From positions 386,025 through 450,024 of the forward strand of contig CAJJDN010000054.1 in NCBI GenBank assembly GCA_905182985.1: a DNA stretch of 64,000 bases, given 5' to 3'. The DNA is from Paramecium sonneborni. Taxonomy: Eukaryota; Ciliophora; Oligohymenophorea; Peniculida; Parameciidae. Each line of letters begins with the position of its first letter. Position 1 is the stretch's first letter. Below the pieces are notes generated by a model. That model saw only the letters and a list, made by a program, of their open reading frames with translations, searched no databases and was not told the DNA's origin. This document shows positions 12,497 through 25,535 of the stretch, in pieces. Both the position numbers and the translations under genes were made by a program.

Positions 12497-13500
12497 ATAT
12501 AATTGCTTATGCCAAAATTGATCTTAATTTTATTATAAAAAGTTAAGAGAATTAAAAAATTCTGTTATTTAATAATTTCTCTGGTTTTAATTTCACTCAT
12601 TTTAGTTAGATGCTCTTTCTCTTAATGCATTTACAATTTTTTTGAAAAAAAAACATAATATTTCTTATTTTATGTTATAATTTATAATTATATTTCTTAT
12701 TCTAAGTTTTAACTTTTTTAACAATCTATCTAATATTTCTCAATTATCAATCATTTTTTAGATCATCATCTTTCTTTGCAAATCCAAATTTTATTAATTA
12801 TTCTTTTATTTTTTTAAATGTGTTATGTCAAGGTCCACATTAATTTTTTAATTGTGAATTTTTTTGTCACATATTATTTTACACGGTCAACTTATATAGA
12901 TTTGGTAATCTAAGACTTACGTATTGAATTTAAACTATATTAGAAGTCCCTTCTTTTGTACTAATAAATGTTAAATTTCTAATAATTTTTGAATAAACAA
13001 GTACTTTTAATTTTAAATTCCAACAGATAATGATTAATGAATGATTCTTATATTTTCAATGACAAATATATTTTTAAAATATACAGCGCAAATTATTGGA
13101 AAAGTATAATTAAAAAAGAAAGAATATTCTTGAACTGCTGATAAAAATAGAGTTTTTAAAAAAAAAATATATAATTATTTTTGAATATTTCCAATTCCAA
13201 CAAAAAATCAAAAAGTGTCACTCTTTAAAACTAGGTGATATAAAAATCTAAAGAAGAATTATCAATAATTTTTACTTATCTTAGCATAAAATAAATGATT
13301 AAATTACTTCTATAACTATTTAATAAAAAAAATTATGGAAAGCAAACAAATTTTTAGAAAAGTTTGAATTAAGTTTTTTTTAATTAAAAAAAATATCACT
13401 TGATACTCTTTTAAAAAGGCGTGCTTATCATTAAATAAAAATATATTTAAGAGCTTAAAGCTATTAACAAATTAATTTATTTTATATTAATAATTAAGAA
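12497..13500 (+). repeat. Second copy of the 1,004-bp direct duplication
   Basis: Starts with the same atataattgcttatgcc as position 11441 and ends with the same ttaataattaagaa as position 12444. The unique sequence leading to the Myb gene resumes right after it. Confidence 0.9.
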
Positions 13501-13546
13501 AATATCATATAATTTTACTTTTTTAATTATAAATTTCATTCATTAT

Positions 13547-14347
13547 TCAAAATTAGTCTTCTAACATCATACTTGGGTCTTCTAAATTCATGTTTTGATA
13601 AAAATAGTTTGGTACATATTAAAAGTTGAAAGAATCTTAATTATCAGATGGACTTTGATCTAAAATGATTATTTTTTTTTATAAATATTCCATTTTTCTT
13701 AAATGTTCTTCTCTTGTTTCTTAAAGTATTTATTATGACACTAATGATGTTTGTTTTAAATAGTATGGATTTTAGATCTATAAGTAATTACTTCTTATGT
13801 GACTATAGAATCTGTTTTTGACTTAATTTTGCTGAAATATATATAAAAAATTTACCGATCTACCCTCAAGTTATTTAGATATATAGGACCACTTAGAACC
13901 AAACCTTAAGTACTATTCATAAATTATTTAATCTTCTTCTTATGAAAAGCTTTCAGTTTTGAGATCTGGATCAAGCACATTGATGTATCGATCTCTACAT
14001 TGCTTGCTATTTCTAAATTGGATAATCTGGGCTATTTTGGACCATTTTTTTCCAAATTATTGAACAAGATACATCAATTATTCATCTTCTGATTTTTTCC
14101 AGAATTGATTAGTTCTACTCTAAAGGTAATAGAAAAAAATTACCCTTTTCCCCTTCAGTCTTTTCCATCTCTAAGCACATTGATTAGGATTTCTATCATG
14201 TACATATGAAGCTATTTGAATCCAATTCATTCCACACAATCTTATAGCAGTTTTAAGTTATCTGTCTTCAAAATTGTTCCAAGCTTTTTTTATTATGCTC
14301 TTATTTCTTCTTTTAAGTTGATCTTTTTAAATATGCTGCTCACTCAT
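13547..14347 (-). CDS. Three-repeat (R1R2R3) Myb transcription factor
   Basis: 250 residues; introns 14120-14143 (stop-free, 24 nt) and 13832-13855 (CAG acceptor). Three consecutive Myb/SANT repeats fill residues about 20-175. Repeat 1 has WNNFEDRQL...NWIQIASYV...QCAQRWKRL; repeat 2 has WKKSEDEQL...KWSKIAQII...QCRDRYINVL; repeat 3 has FSQEEDQII...KWSYISKQL...QVKNRFYS. The regularly spaced aromatic residues and the CRDRY/VKNRF recognition helices are those of c-Myb-type DNA-binding proteins. The tail is acidic and ends MNLEDPSMMLEDQF, which could be an activation region. It likely acts in the nucleus; targets cannot be inferred from this sequence. Confidence 0.92.
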
Positions 14348-15029
14348 CGTCAAGTACAAATATTAATGATAATAAAAAAGATTTATTGAGAGCTAATCAA
14401 CAGGACGTTTATTAATAAAATAATACTATATCATAGATCTAAAATCCTTTCAATATAGTATTTAATATTATATATGCTAATTAAATATAAAGCATTAATC
14501 ATGAAAAATCGTGTTCTTTAACTTTCTCAAATGCGATGTCGAACTAAATTATTTAAATAAATTCACCATTAAAATTGTAAGCATGTCAAGTTTGAGAATA
14601 ATTATCAAGATTTTTCATGAAATAAATTATGTTTAGGACAAACAATTGCTTAGAGGTAACGCAAATAATAATAAATTTTTTTTTTAAATTAATAAGAATA
14701 ATATACGCATTCTATGAATATTAAATTCCATACTTATCAAAGTGATAATTTTTTACTGAGAATCTGATACGATTTCACTTCTAATAAATAAAATTAAAAT
14801 ATGATAAAAGAAGAATGCATAAAACTAGGTCCGTTTAATTTATTAATCATTATTTTTAAAAAGTTTGAGACCTTTAAAAATTAAATATTTCCTTATCCAG
14901 ATTATCCAGAGGATTATCTCATTTGTATGCTAATCTTTTTTAGAAATTTATTCGAATCTTTTTGATTTATAAATTTTATTAAAAATAATAATACTAACGA
15001 ATATTAAAAATTACATATAAAATAAAAAT
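14348..15029. other. Intergenic, no gene seen
   Basis: About 680 bp upstream of the Myb gene. If the micro-protein intron at 15108-15130 is ignored, its frame stays open well into this stretch (to about 14820), but codon use there is poor and I take it as non-coding. Confidence 0.4.
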
Positions 15030-15307
15030 TCAAATTATCCCTTCATATTATTATTTTTGCTATTCCTCATCTAAAATTTTTAAGCTTTTTACTAAAATGC
15101 CTTCCAACTAAGAATAAAAAAAAGAAATACCTAAATTTTTTAACCCTAAATTCTCAAATATAAATCCTAATAATAGCCTTTTGTATTAAAATAAATTTCT
15201 TAACTATTACTAATATTTAGAATATTGTTTGGTAAGTTATTAGGTTTAATTTCTTTTGTAAATTAATCTTATTTTAACTTATTTTCTGGTCTGGGTTTAT
15301 ATGACAT
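15030..15307 (-). CDS. 84-residue protein, unknown
   Basis: ATG at 15307, one intron (15108-15130, 23 nt, GTA...TAG), TGA at 15030-15032. The start MSYKPRPENKLKQDQF is polar; the second half, YYQDLYLRIQGQKIQLEGILVKSLKILDEE, looks like a compact mixed helix/strand segment. No signal peptide or membrane segment. No family recognised. The exact multiple of three after intron removal and the even codon use support a real gene. It lies 62 bp beyond the 3' end of the GRAM/VASt gene, both on the minus strand. Confidence 0.6.
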
Positions 15308-15369
15308 TTTTAATTATAATAAATATTAATATATATTAATTATTAATTAATTATTTGTTATTCATAGAA

Positions 15370-18300
15370 TCATTTTCCAATAGTTAGCAAAATATTAATA
15401 ATTAGAAGCCCAATCATTACATAGAATAATTGAGTCAACTTATCTAGTTTGCAATTAACTTCAAATGATACAGATTCTGATTGTTATTTTTTTACCTATT
15501 CTCTATTTTTTATAATATATTATTAATTTTATTATTAATTTAATTCTGAATTTAATTCTAAATTTTATTCTAAATTTTATTCTAAATTTTATTCTAAATT
15601 TTATTGTTAATTTTAATCCTTATCTTCGATAATTTAAGATTTTTGTTATAATTGCTCAAGAATTAACTATTCAGTTTCTTATTTTGATTTTTATGATACA
15701 ACTGTTTCAACTTATGATTCTTTCGATTCATTAATTTCCAATTCTTATATTTTAATTTCTTCTTCTGTTTTTTGTTATTTTCGTTCATTTTAAGCTCTTT
15801 TCATTATTATTTTATTTTACCCTTCCTCATATACTTATTTTAAACACTTTTCCCAAACATCAGTGTTTTCTTTTTTACTACCATTTTCAATTTTACTTTT
15901 AAAAACAGTTGATTTTAAAAAATGAATATAAAATCCATAATTTACTTAACATCCTCCATCAATTTAATGAATATGCCAAAAAACTCTACAACAAAAACTG
16001 TCGGCATAAGGTATTTTAGCAAATTTTACATCTTTTTCTATTAAAACTTCATCTTGATTAAAATAATATAAAATATCTTCTGCAAAACAATGAACTACAT
16101 CTGGAGCAAAAAGTTATTTTTCTTTTACTGGATGAATAAATTTTATTGGTCTTTTTGAAATATGACCAATTTATGGTTCAGGTTAATATTTTTTAAAATC
16201 AATTTCCCTATCTTAACATAAAACAACTTAATAATAATGAGGAAATGATAAAAAATTATCATAAGGAGTATCTAATAAAAAGTAATCTATAAACTCTTTT
16301 ACAGTTACCTTTAATTAGGTTTTAAATTTTGCTATTGTAGGTTAATTCATAAATCTATTTTATTTATTCTAAACCATTATTTCATTAAAAAGATCATTTG
16401 AACTATTGTTTTATTCTGTTTGAAATTAAACTTAAGGTAAGGCAGGATTAGACAATTCTTTATATTCTGTATTTATTATCAAAGATTGAGATTCGTTTTT
16501 TTCAATTGTTTCTATTTTATTTACTTCTTCATTTTATTAGTTCTGAGAATTTGGTTCATTTGTTGATTTTTTATCTTCAAACTGCTGAATTGGCTCAAGA
16601 ATTTTAATTTAAGGAATTTCTTATGATTAAACTATTGATTATTATTGTTATTATTATTATTGTTATTATTATTATTGTTATTATTATTATTATTACTATT
16701 ATTGTTATTATTATTATTGTTATTATTATTATATTTGTTGTTATTATGATTAAACTATAGATTATTATTGTTGTTGTGTTTATTATTATTGTTGTGGTTA
16801 TTATTATTATGATTAAAAATTTATATTTTTAGGACTTTTATCATTTTATAAATCTATATTTTTCACATTTAGAGGTTCTAAAGAAATATTTTATGGTTTT
16901 GGTGAAGGACTTCTAATTCCTTATTATTTATCCTGAGGTTTAGATAATTGTTATGCTTCTATATAAACCTGTTGTATGTTTCTTTCTTCATCTAGTTTTT
17001 CTTCAATAACTCCTTATTCTAATCCTTTTACTTATTTCAAACTATACAAAGTCCTTTCTCTGTTGGCTAAACTGGCAAATACTAAATTTCCTTTCAATGT
17101 TTTAAATTCTATGGCAGCGTCTACCATATAGGCTTTAATTCTTCTAATACTTTGTATTTCTATCGAAGGAATACCTAATGCAGTAGTCCCAAAAAGAGTC
17201 TTTTTATTTAAAAAATAAATACTTTGCCATTAAAATATGAATGAAAACAAACTTTGGATGAAAATATATACATTCTACCTTGCAAAAGAATTTTATTATC
17301 AAATGCACATGCATAACTGGCAATACACTTATCTCCTTCTAATATTCTAAATTTTTCAATTAGTTTTTAAGACACTTTAACAGAACCTTCTTCCAAGTTT
17401 ACATCGTCACTTTCACTTTCTTCTTATTAAAGCAATGTAGCTGTTTCAATTTTAGATTTTATTTCATCAGTCATCTCAAATATCTTTTGAAATTTTAACT
17501 CTTATTAATCAAGTTTAATGTTTATCATATTTTCATAATCTACTTATTATATTTTTTCTTAAATTTAATTTAAGATTTCTTCCTACTATTTTGTATAAGA
17601 TATGACTTCATCTAGAAATGAACTATAATGAATAATAATTTATTCTAATGTTTAAATAATTTAATTTGATCTTGTAAATTCATTAGCTCTTACTAAATCT
17701 ACTGAGTTTTTAATAATATTAAAATTATCTTAAATAGATTTTTTTAATTATTATATTAAATTTTCTTTTATTGCTGGTTTTTATTCATTTTCTAAAATTT
17801 ATTATTTAAGTGCTTAAAAATCTTTTAACATTTTTTAATACATATTTAAAAAACTTTTTTCTTAATTTTTTTGTTCTTTTATTAATTAATCTAAGCATTA
17901 AGCTTTGAGTAAAATAAATTATGATTATTAATTATACTTTTTCGAATATTAATCATTTTACTTAACTAAAAGTTCCTAAACCTAAAGAATGGGCTTTATA
18001 AAATTCGATTTATCTTTGTCTGATTTATCCTACATGAATGATTACATTATTTACTTAAATAAATTATAATGTTGACTTTATTGATTTTTATAGATTTTTT
18101 GATATTGTATCAATTTAATTAGACATTTCTGTAAGATAAAGTGATAGAGTTTTTAAATTTTTAAGTCTATCATTAATTAAAGACAATTAAGCATCAATAT
18201 GTTTATGTAAAATATCTGGAAACATCAAATATTCTATATCTGATATTGGTTTTTTTTCTATAATTTTACCCATAATATTAATATATTTAAATGAATTATC

Positions 18301-20799
18301 CTATTCATATTTAGATGTGATTATTCGATCTTCGATTTCTTATTCATATTTTTGGATGATTAAAATTTTTTCTTATTTTTCAACCATTTAGTTTTTGATC
18401 CAACAATTTGCAGCTAATTTATGCTAATCAAATTTGATTGTAATTTCAACAAATCTTGAATAGGTCAATTAATGAGCTTAGATCAATTACTATCGAGAAT
18501 CTTAAATAGCTTAATTAAAGTCTTTTGTTTTAATAATTAAAGTATCAAAAATCTCTTTGTATTACTATTCTGCAATTTCCACTTATTTAACAAGCTCTTT
18601 TAATTTTTAATCATTCTTTTAGGATAGATTGAGATCATATCCAGTTGAAACATCAACAGAGATTTTCTTACTAGAATTCAATGTCATATCAATATCTTTG
18701 CATAGTTTTTCATATTTATCTTTGGCTTTTTTAAAATTTTATCTATGTTGTGCAAGTTATTGAGATTATTAGAAATTACCATCTGTTATTATTTTGGTAA
18801 AAATATTCATCTTCTCCTTATATTACTCTATACTTTAAGAAAAGAATGTCGAAAATTCTGAAAATTATGAAAGTGTCGTTTTTGAGATCAATTCAAATAA
18901 CTAAATGAATTCAATCAAGTTTTATCCTTGAAATACATTAAGTTAAAATACCTAGACTTATTGGATCATTAATTGATAATGAAATCTATTAGGAGTATTA
19001 TTTATTAAATGATCCATATTTCTTAAAATGTTACTCAAATTCATATTATGAATCAGAAGTATATTTTGAGTATTACTTCATGATTTTTTTTAAATCTTCT
19101 AGTTTATCATTTAAAGTAGATGTGGCAGCTTATTCAGAAGCATTGAGCATTAATATAAATTTTATTTAATGAATAACATGCAATTTCAATTTAGTTATAT
19201 AATGTTCAACCACTCAACGAGTTCTTATAAATTCGGTTTCCTCGATAAAAAATCTTAAATAGATTCTGATTATTCATCATTTACCAAGCCTTCTATTCTC
19301 TCACCAAAAGAGATTTCTTAAGCACTTCTTTTTCTTTTAGAATCTTTTTATATGAATGGAGAAATTATTTCATCAAAATATTTGAAAAATTAATATTGAA
19401 TTTCGAATGTTCTTAAATTTATTTCAAATCTTAAAAGTCTCTTTTTTGAATTTTATTATAAATTTTTATCATCTAATCTACTCCTATGACTGAATAAAAT
19501 CAAAATCGATCCTTTTTCTGGATCAAGTTTCCATAAAGTTCCCCAAATTTTATTATTTTAAAGCAATTAATACTCTAATTCATCAACTTTTTATAACAAT
19601 ATTGGCATTTAATGGATAGCAGAAAATATAATCTCATTAGCCATTTTGTTAGTATTTTAAAATTAATGTTTTAATGATAATTACAAGATTTCACCTTTAT
19701 TTATATCTTGTTTTTATTTGTAATCAACCTTCAAACCTGATAAAACTAATCTATTTTCTTATAATTCTTTATAGAATTCATTAAAAATATCTAAAATTTC
19801 TGGAGTTCCGTCTATCTATTTTGAATTCTAAAATGCGTATTAAACATTAGCCTATTTATAGGTGAATGTTATAAAATATTATTTTTTATCATAATAGATA
19901 TTATTAACTCTATAGCCAAGACAATCAATTAATATGGCTCTAATTTATTAAGATGTTCCTTTTTATACTTGTTTGATTGGTTCGTCTGGTTGATTTTCTG
20001 TGTAATTTTCTTTTTCTTGTTATTAATTAAGTTTAGTGTTATTATTCATCCTTAAATCAAGTTATTTCTATTCAATTTCATTTAATTAAATTAACTTCTA
20101 TTGAAGTTTGCTTATTTTTTAAGTCAATATATCTTAAATAATTAAGATTTCTTATTCTTCTCTAGTTGTCACTCTTTTTAAAGTGGCATCATTCATTTCA
20201 GCCAATTAAGTTAATTACTAGAGTTCTTTTGCAATATCAATTTCGATTGGTTTTACATTTTTTCTATAGGATTATTTTACACTATTTTCTTCAATTTGAA
20301 TTGCCTTAGGTGTACGATATGGTTATTATTATGGTGTTTAAATAATTTAAGTTTAAACAGTTGGTTATTTTTAAGTTGATTAATGAAGCTAGGTTTATTA
20401 TATTTATGGAATCTTATTTTATTAAGGTTCTTATTTTTTTGAACTTGGTTATTCTTCATAAATTGTACTTAATTTTGGTGGAGTGGATTCACCAACTCTA
20501 TTACCTACAAATGGAATAAATGAAACTTTTCTAGTCCTATTATTCTCGAAATCTTATTATATTATAGGCATGGTTTAAGCGATCATCTAAATTGGATGGG
20601 ATTATTAATTTTTTTAATCTTATTTTTACTCTTCAATAGTGTTAACTTGTTAAGAAGATTAATTTTATTCTTCTTTTGGTTCAGCTTAACTTTCAAAAAA
20701 CCAAGAAACTCTCTTTTCTTATTTACAAAATAATTTTACTTCTGCTCATGTAATTGAACTTCAAATTTAAATTTATATACTAAAATAATATTCCTACAT
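15370..20799 (-). CDS. Giant coiled-coil / GRAM / VASt / TM lipid-transfer-like protein, frame broken near 19.2 kb
   Basis: About 1,770 residues. The first third has Pro/Gln-rich linkers and unknown folds; the middle is long alpha-helical sequence. A GRAM domain lies at about 17000-17370, with FRILEGDKCIASYACAF, ILLQGRMYIF and GTTALGIPSIEIQSIRR. A Gln-rich tract (16633-16812) follows. A VASt (StART-like) domain lies at about 15840-16310, with AKIPYADSFCCRVFWHIH. The last about 20 residues are one membrane helix. GRAM-VASt-TM is the layout of Lam/Aster proteins, which move sterol between ER and plasma membrane at contact sites; that role is inferred. Introns: 20742-20780 (39 nt, decides an uncertain start), 18927-18951, 17937-17961, 17200-17222. 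Between 19186 and 19216 the frame shifts without any usable intron. Confidence 0.75.
15543..15604. repeat. 12-bp tandem repeat inside the GRAM/VASt gene
   Basis: About four copies of a 12-bp unit (ttctaaatttta on the plus strand), read on the minus strand as repeated Asn-Leu-Glu-Gln, followed by a degenerate copy. It lies in the linker between the VASt domain and the C-terminal membrane helix. Confidence 0.85.
16633..16812. repeat. TTA/TTG trinucleotide tract encoding poly-Gln
   Basis: About 180 bp of TTA and TTG triplets with few interruptions. In the minus-strand reading frame these are TAA and CAA, both Gln in the ciliate code, giving a long poly-Gln run between the GRAM and VASt domains. 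A segment reading gattaaactat, then tgattattattgtt, occurs twice (about 16625 and 16748), so part of the tract was itself duplicated. Length is likely variable between strains. Confidence 0.9.
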
Positions 20800-20886
20800 T
20801 TATTTAAATAAAATAAATTAAAATATTAAAAAATAATCATTTTTATTTTGTTACATACAAAAAAACTAAAAAAAAATAAGAACCAA

Positions 20887-23800
20887 TCAAGTTTTGCATA
20901 ATTTATTTTTGATCCATTAATAATTTTCTTTAATATCTATTATTAATTATCTTAAAATTAATCCTAATTATGTTAACACTGATAAACATATAAAACTTAA
21001 CATAGCCCAACCAATGTTAGTTCTTGTTTGAGAAGAATATTTTTATTCTTAATCATCAAATGCTAAAACTACACATAGTATTAAAACAAAAAAAATAGTT
21101 CCATCTGGAATTGCATTTTAAATATATTAAACTTTACTTTCGAAAGGATTTTTGTAGATTAATAATATCAAATTCAAAAAACTAGCAGCACAACAAAATG
21201 ATGTTTATAAAAGTGGATAATTGTATAAACTTACTAAAAATATAATAAAAAGCATTTTTCTTGCAAAACTTATACTAAAGTACATTTTTGATATGTCAGA
21301 TTTAACATCGATTCCTTCATATAATGTGCCATAAATAAATTAATAAGATTTTGTTTTTAATAATATACTAGATTATTTAGAAACCCTTATAGCAATAAAA
21401 AATATTGAAATACAAATAAATAATCCAATAAATGACAGGAATATTTAAAAAAAAATTAATGGTTATTCTTTTTTGTCCATAAATTATAATTAAAGAATAC
21501 TTGCCATGCACAAATCTAGATAAACTAAATTTAATTATTTAATTATGATAGCTCTAAAACTAATTTAGTATTGAAATGCATTATCATACAAATATTGAAC
21601 CAAAGATGGAAACTTTTCAGGTTATTCTAATTTTATCTGAGTTTCTGCTTATTAATTTTATATATTTTAATCCAAATGAAAAATAGGCATTTATTTCATT
21701 TGAACAATTTTTATTTTTTATTTAGGACTTCTTTGATAGATTCTTTCAATAATTAAAATAACAAATTTACAAATAGGGTAAAGACTAGCACATAGAAACC
21801 AAGTTACAAAGCACATCATCATATTATTAAGAAAGTAAGGATCAACTCCCTTTTATTCAAATCTAATAGGACTTTCAATATAATCTAAATCAGTTTCTTT
21901 TCTAACTATTAGAGTATAATCAAAAGGATTTATTAATTCCCATGCTGGATTTAGAAATATGATATTAACATTAGCTGGATACATAACATTGAAATAATAA
22001 AAATTATTAAGCCATGCTAAAATATCTAAAATACTAAAAAAAAAGTTAAATCCTCCTAATACAATGGTTCCTGGACCTAAAAAATAAAGTGCTGAAACAA
22101 AATTGTTTTATAAAGATTAAATTTATTTAGCTTATTATTATTCTTCATCTGAATAAAATGTTTCACTTCTTGCTTATATTATTATTTCTTCAAAATCTAT
22201 AGATAAAAATCTTAGTTTGTTTTTATAAAATAAAACATGGATTATATCAGAATTTCTAACATTTCTATAAAATTTAAAAGAGATTTAACAATATTTCATA
22301 GAATCATCTTCCATCTAATCTAAAAAAACATTAAAATCTTTTTGTTCAAAATTTTCTAAATATATTCTTAAATACTTTTCATCACATTTAGTAGAATATT
22401 CACCAAAATCTAATTTAAGAGTATTAGTAGTTGTTTTATTTGAATATTTTAATTTCATTTTAGTTTAGGTTTCAATAAATAAACAAATTCCTTGATAACA
22501 TTAAAAACCTTTTTCAATTATACATTTAGAGGAACATCCATCACCATCAATTAAATTACCATCATCACATTGTTCTTCTAATGTTTATAGATAATCTCCA
22601 CATTTTGATTAACATTATCCATTAATTTCATAGTATCCACTTTCATTTTTACAAATTAAACATTTTCCATTTTATGGAATGAAAGTTAGGATTCTACATT
22701 TAGTACATTAATCAATATAATTACATTCTAGACATTCAAATTTACATTAGAAGCATCCATTTTAATAAAAGAAATAACCAGATTTACACTATAAACATTA
22801 TAATTCATTTTGATTTTATTTACAATCAGTACAATTTTCAGGACATTTAATACAATTTGAATTTTATCCAATTTTATTTTAACATGTCCAACCAATATCA
22901 ACAATACAATTAGAACAACCATCTCTTATTTTATAATTACCATCATTACATTCCTATCCTACTTAATATCCTGTTTAAACATCACAAACAATTTCTTTAA
23001 ACTATAAATCATAACAATCTTATAAGGATGGTCCAAAGCATCCAGAACATTTATCAATACATTTCAAGCAACCTTTTTATTCATCCTTATAATAACCTTT
23101 ATTACAATAACATGATTATCCAGATTAAGTAAATTCTGATTAACAAATTATACAATAGTTTAATTTATTACATGAATAACATTATTAATCACAAGATGTA
23201 CAAGAATCATTAGAAAAAAATGTTTATTATAAACAAGAATGTTATAATCTATCATAATTAGGATCATAAGACCATTATAAACATTCTTATATTGTTGGTC
23301 CTATACAAGCAGTACAAGTAGGGTAACAATAATCAATAACTATTCTCATATTAGAAATTCCTGATTTAAAAAATGTTGATTAACTATATGAATAAATACT
23401 CAATTTCAAATATTATGAAGAATGAGCAAAATTAAAATTTAATGTTGTACTTTCATATAATTTAACTGGATTTGTAGTAATTTCATGTGAATAATTTCCT
23501 AAAATTACTATTACATATCCGTTTGATTATCCTATATTTAATAAATCTACTTTGAATGCTGCTCTTATTTAATAATGGGGTTTCAAATATTCAAATTACT
23601 TAACAAATCTAGTATTTAAAACCTAGAGTCCTCCTAAATGACGATATCCATTAAAATAACTAGTTTTATTAGGCATCATACCATGTAACTTTGTCTAAAT
23701 TAATTCTTTTAATAAATATTCTGATTCTAATATTATATTATTATTAAAATACATTAAGTTTCATCATCCATTTCTAAACAATTGTTATCTTTTTAAATAC

Positions 23801-25123
23801 TATAGGATAAGGGGCAAGTTATTACACATTACGATTTCAATAAAAAATATCCTATTTCACATTTCGAACACTCTTAATCATTTAAGCATTTTTCACAATT
23901 TTAAGAACATCTTAAAATATCTACAAAGAAATCAGAGATAGCCCATCTTGAACTACTTTATTTGTAGGTTTCACTATAAATTTAAATTTATACATTATCA
24001 CTGGTATGGTTAAGATAATAATCTACAATGAAAACTTAACATTCAATAACCTCTTAATTAATACATGAATCTTTATTTACATAATTGATAAATCCATCCT
24101 TGCTATACAATAATGGCTTTTAAATGACTTAATCTATAATTGTGATAATATATTCATTAACAGCCCAAGAATAAAATAAAAATAAATTAAACCTTACTCT
24201 TATTCTATGATGTCCAATCAAATTATTTTAGTTTATTGTGAGCATCTATCTTTCTTCAAACATACCAATTAAATAATTGTCCTTATGTCTAAATAATAAT
24301 TAACTTTAAGTAGTTCTGGTTTGAGATAACAACCACAAAGAAGTTTTATTTTTTTATCCATGATCAAAAGAATTTAAAAGTGAAGTTTCTATATTTGTAA
24401 TCAAAGTGCTTCCAAAACAAATGTTATATTCATTTTTAAAAGTATTTTTTGGACAATAAGCAATACAAATATCAAAATATATAAATGGAATTGAAGTTGG
24501 ACATTTACATTAATTTGATATTTTGCCTTTTTTTGCAAATTATGGACATGTTCTGCAGTCATTTTCTGTTGGACCACTACAACTAGAACATAATGGATGA
24601 CATTCTTTAGCATTAATTTAAATATTTCTTATTCCAAGTTAAGGAGGAAAATCTACTTATTATTTAAAATCTCCCTCTATTATTTGAAATTTCAATTCTA
24701 AATACTAATTTATATGATAAAATTGTATTTCTCTTGTGATATAATTTTAGGGGGATGTTCTAAAAAGAATAAAACATATTTATACTCACTACAAATAAAT
24801 CCTTAATTAGAGTCAATATTCCATATGTATTTATAATCATCTATGACAGTATTATTTAGCATAATTTATATAGTTTCTCCTTACCATTATCCTAAAAACA
24901 TATAATCAATATAAAGATGTATAAAATAGTGGGCTTTGTCTATAGATGTATTAAGGGTTAGTGAAGGATTTTTTTGATCTAAAAGAATCATGTCATAATC
25001 TAAAATTGAGCATACATATATTTGTGGTTCAAACGTAAAGTCACTTAAATCAGATAGATCATGAAGAATTTGTTTCACATATTCAGCTTGGCTCACTACA
25101 AAAAACAATGCAAAAATTATCAT
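20887..25123 (-). CDS. Large cysteine-rich, furin-repeat-like multi-pass membrane protein
   Basis: 1,394 residues; introns 24760-24785 and 23727-23752. It starts with a signal peptide (MIIFALFFVVSQA). The next about 900 residues are extracellular: a beta-rich domain, then many CxxC-type repeats like furin/growth-factor-receptor repeats (e.g. CPENCTDCKQNQNE, CLECNYIDQCTKC). Near their end a DUF4215-type segment CDDGNLIDGDGCSSKC occurs. The C-terminal third has about seven hydrophobic helices separated by short polar loops. This layout is common in ciliates as large surface proteins of unknown function. Possible roles are adhesion or surface sensing; the sequence does not decide. The frame is clean throughout. 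Confidence 0.87.
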
Positions 25124-25535
25124 TTACTTCAATAATCCTTTTTATTTATAATTATTGAAAATAATTTCAAATGAAAAATAAATCTTTTTATTTCATATTC
25201 CTGTTTAGTATTTCAAAATTAAATGTCATTAAAGTAATTTATAAATTAACAATTTATTCTTTTGATTTACTATCATAAGTTTAAGTTTATGCTAGTATTA
25301 TCTAAATCACATGTATTACATTTCAACAAAATATAAATTATCTCAAAACCAAAAAAGTTTTTTAAAGAAATTAATTAAATTTTATATATATTATTAAAAT
25401 AACTTAATTTATTTTTAAAGAACATCTTTTAATCTAATTCCACCTTATGTTTTATAGAGTGATTAAATAAAAAATTAATTTATATAAATTTTATCTATCT
25501 ATCTATCTATTATTTATATTTTTATTTAAAAATAC
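25124..25535. other. Intergenic between the Cys-rich and p24 genes, with a tetranucleotide microsatellite
   Basis: About 410 bp with no gene seen. It contains a (tatc)n run at 25492-25510, just beyond the 3' end of the p24 gene, and presumably the promoter of the Cys-rich gene. Confidence 0.5.
25492..25510. repeat. (TATC)n microsatellite
   Basis: Nearly five perfect copies of tatc. Intergenic; no function implied. Confidence 0.9.

Larger units (their letters stand above)
11269..13546. other. Non-coding stretch containing an assembly gap and its duplicated flanks
   Basis: No coding frame with conserved character on either strand. The stretch is long only because 11441-12444 is repeated exactly at 12497-13500 around a run of Ns; without that duplication the real intergenic space between the MORN and Myb genes would be roughly 1.2 kb. 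Confidence 0.6.
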
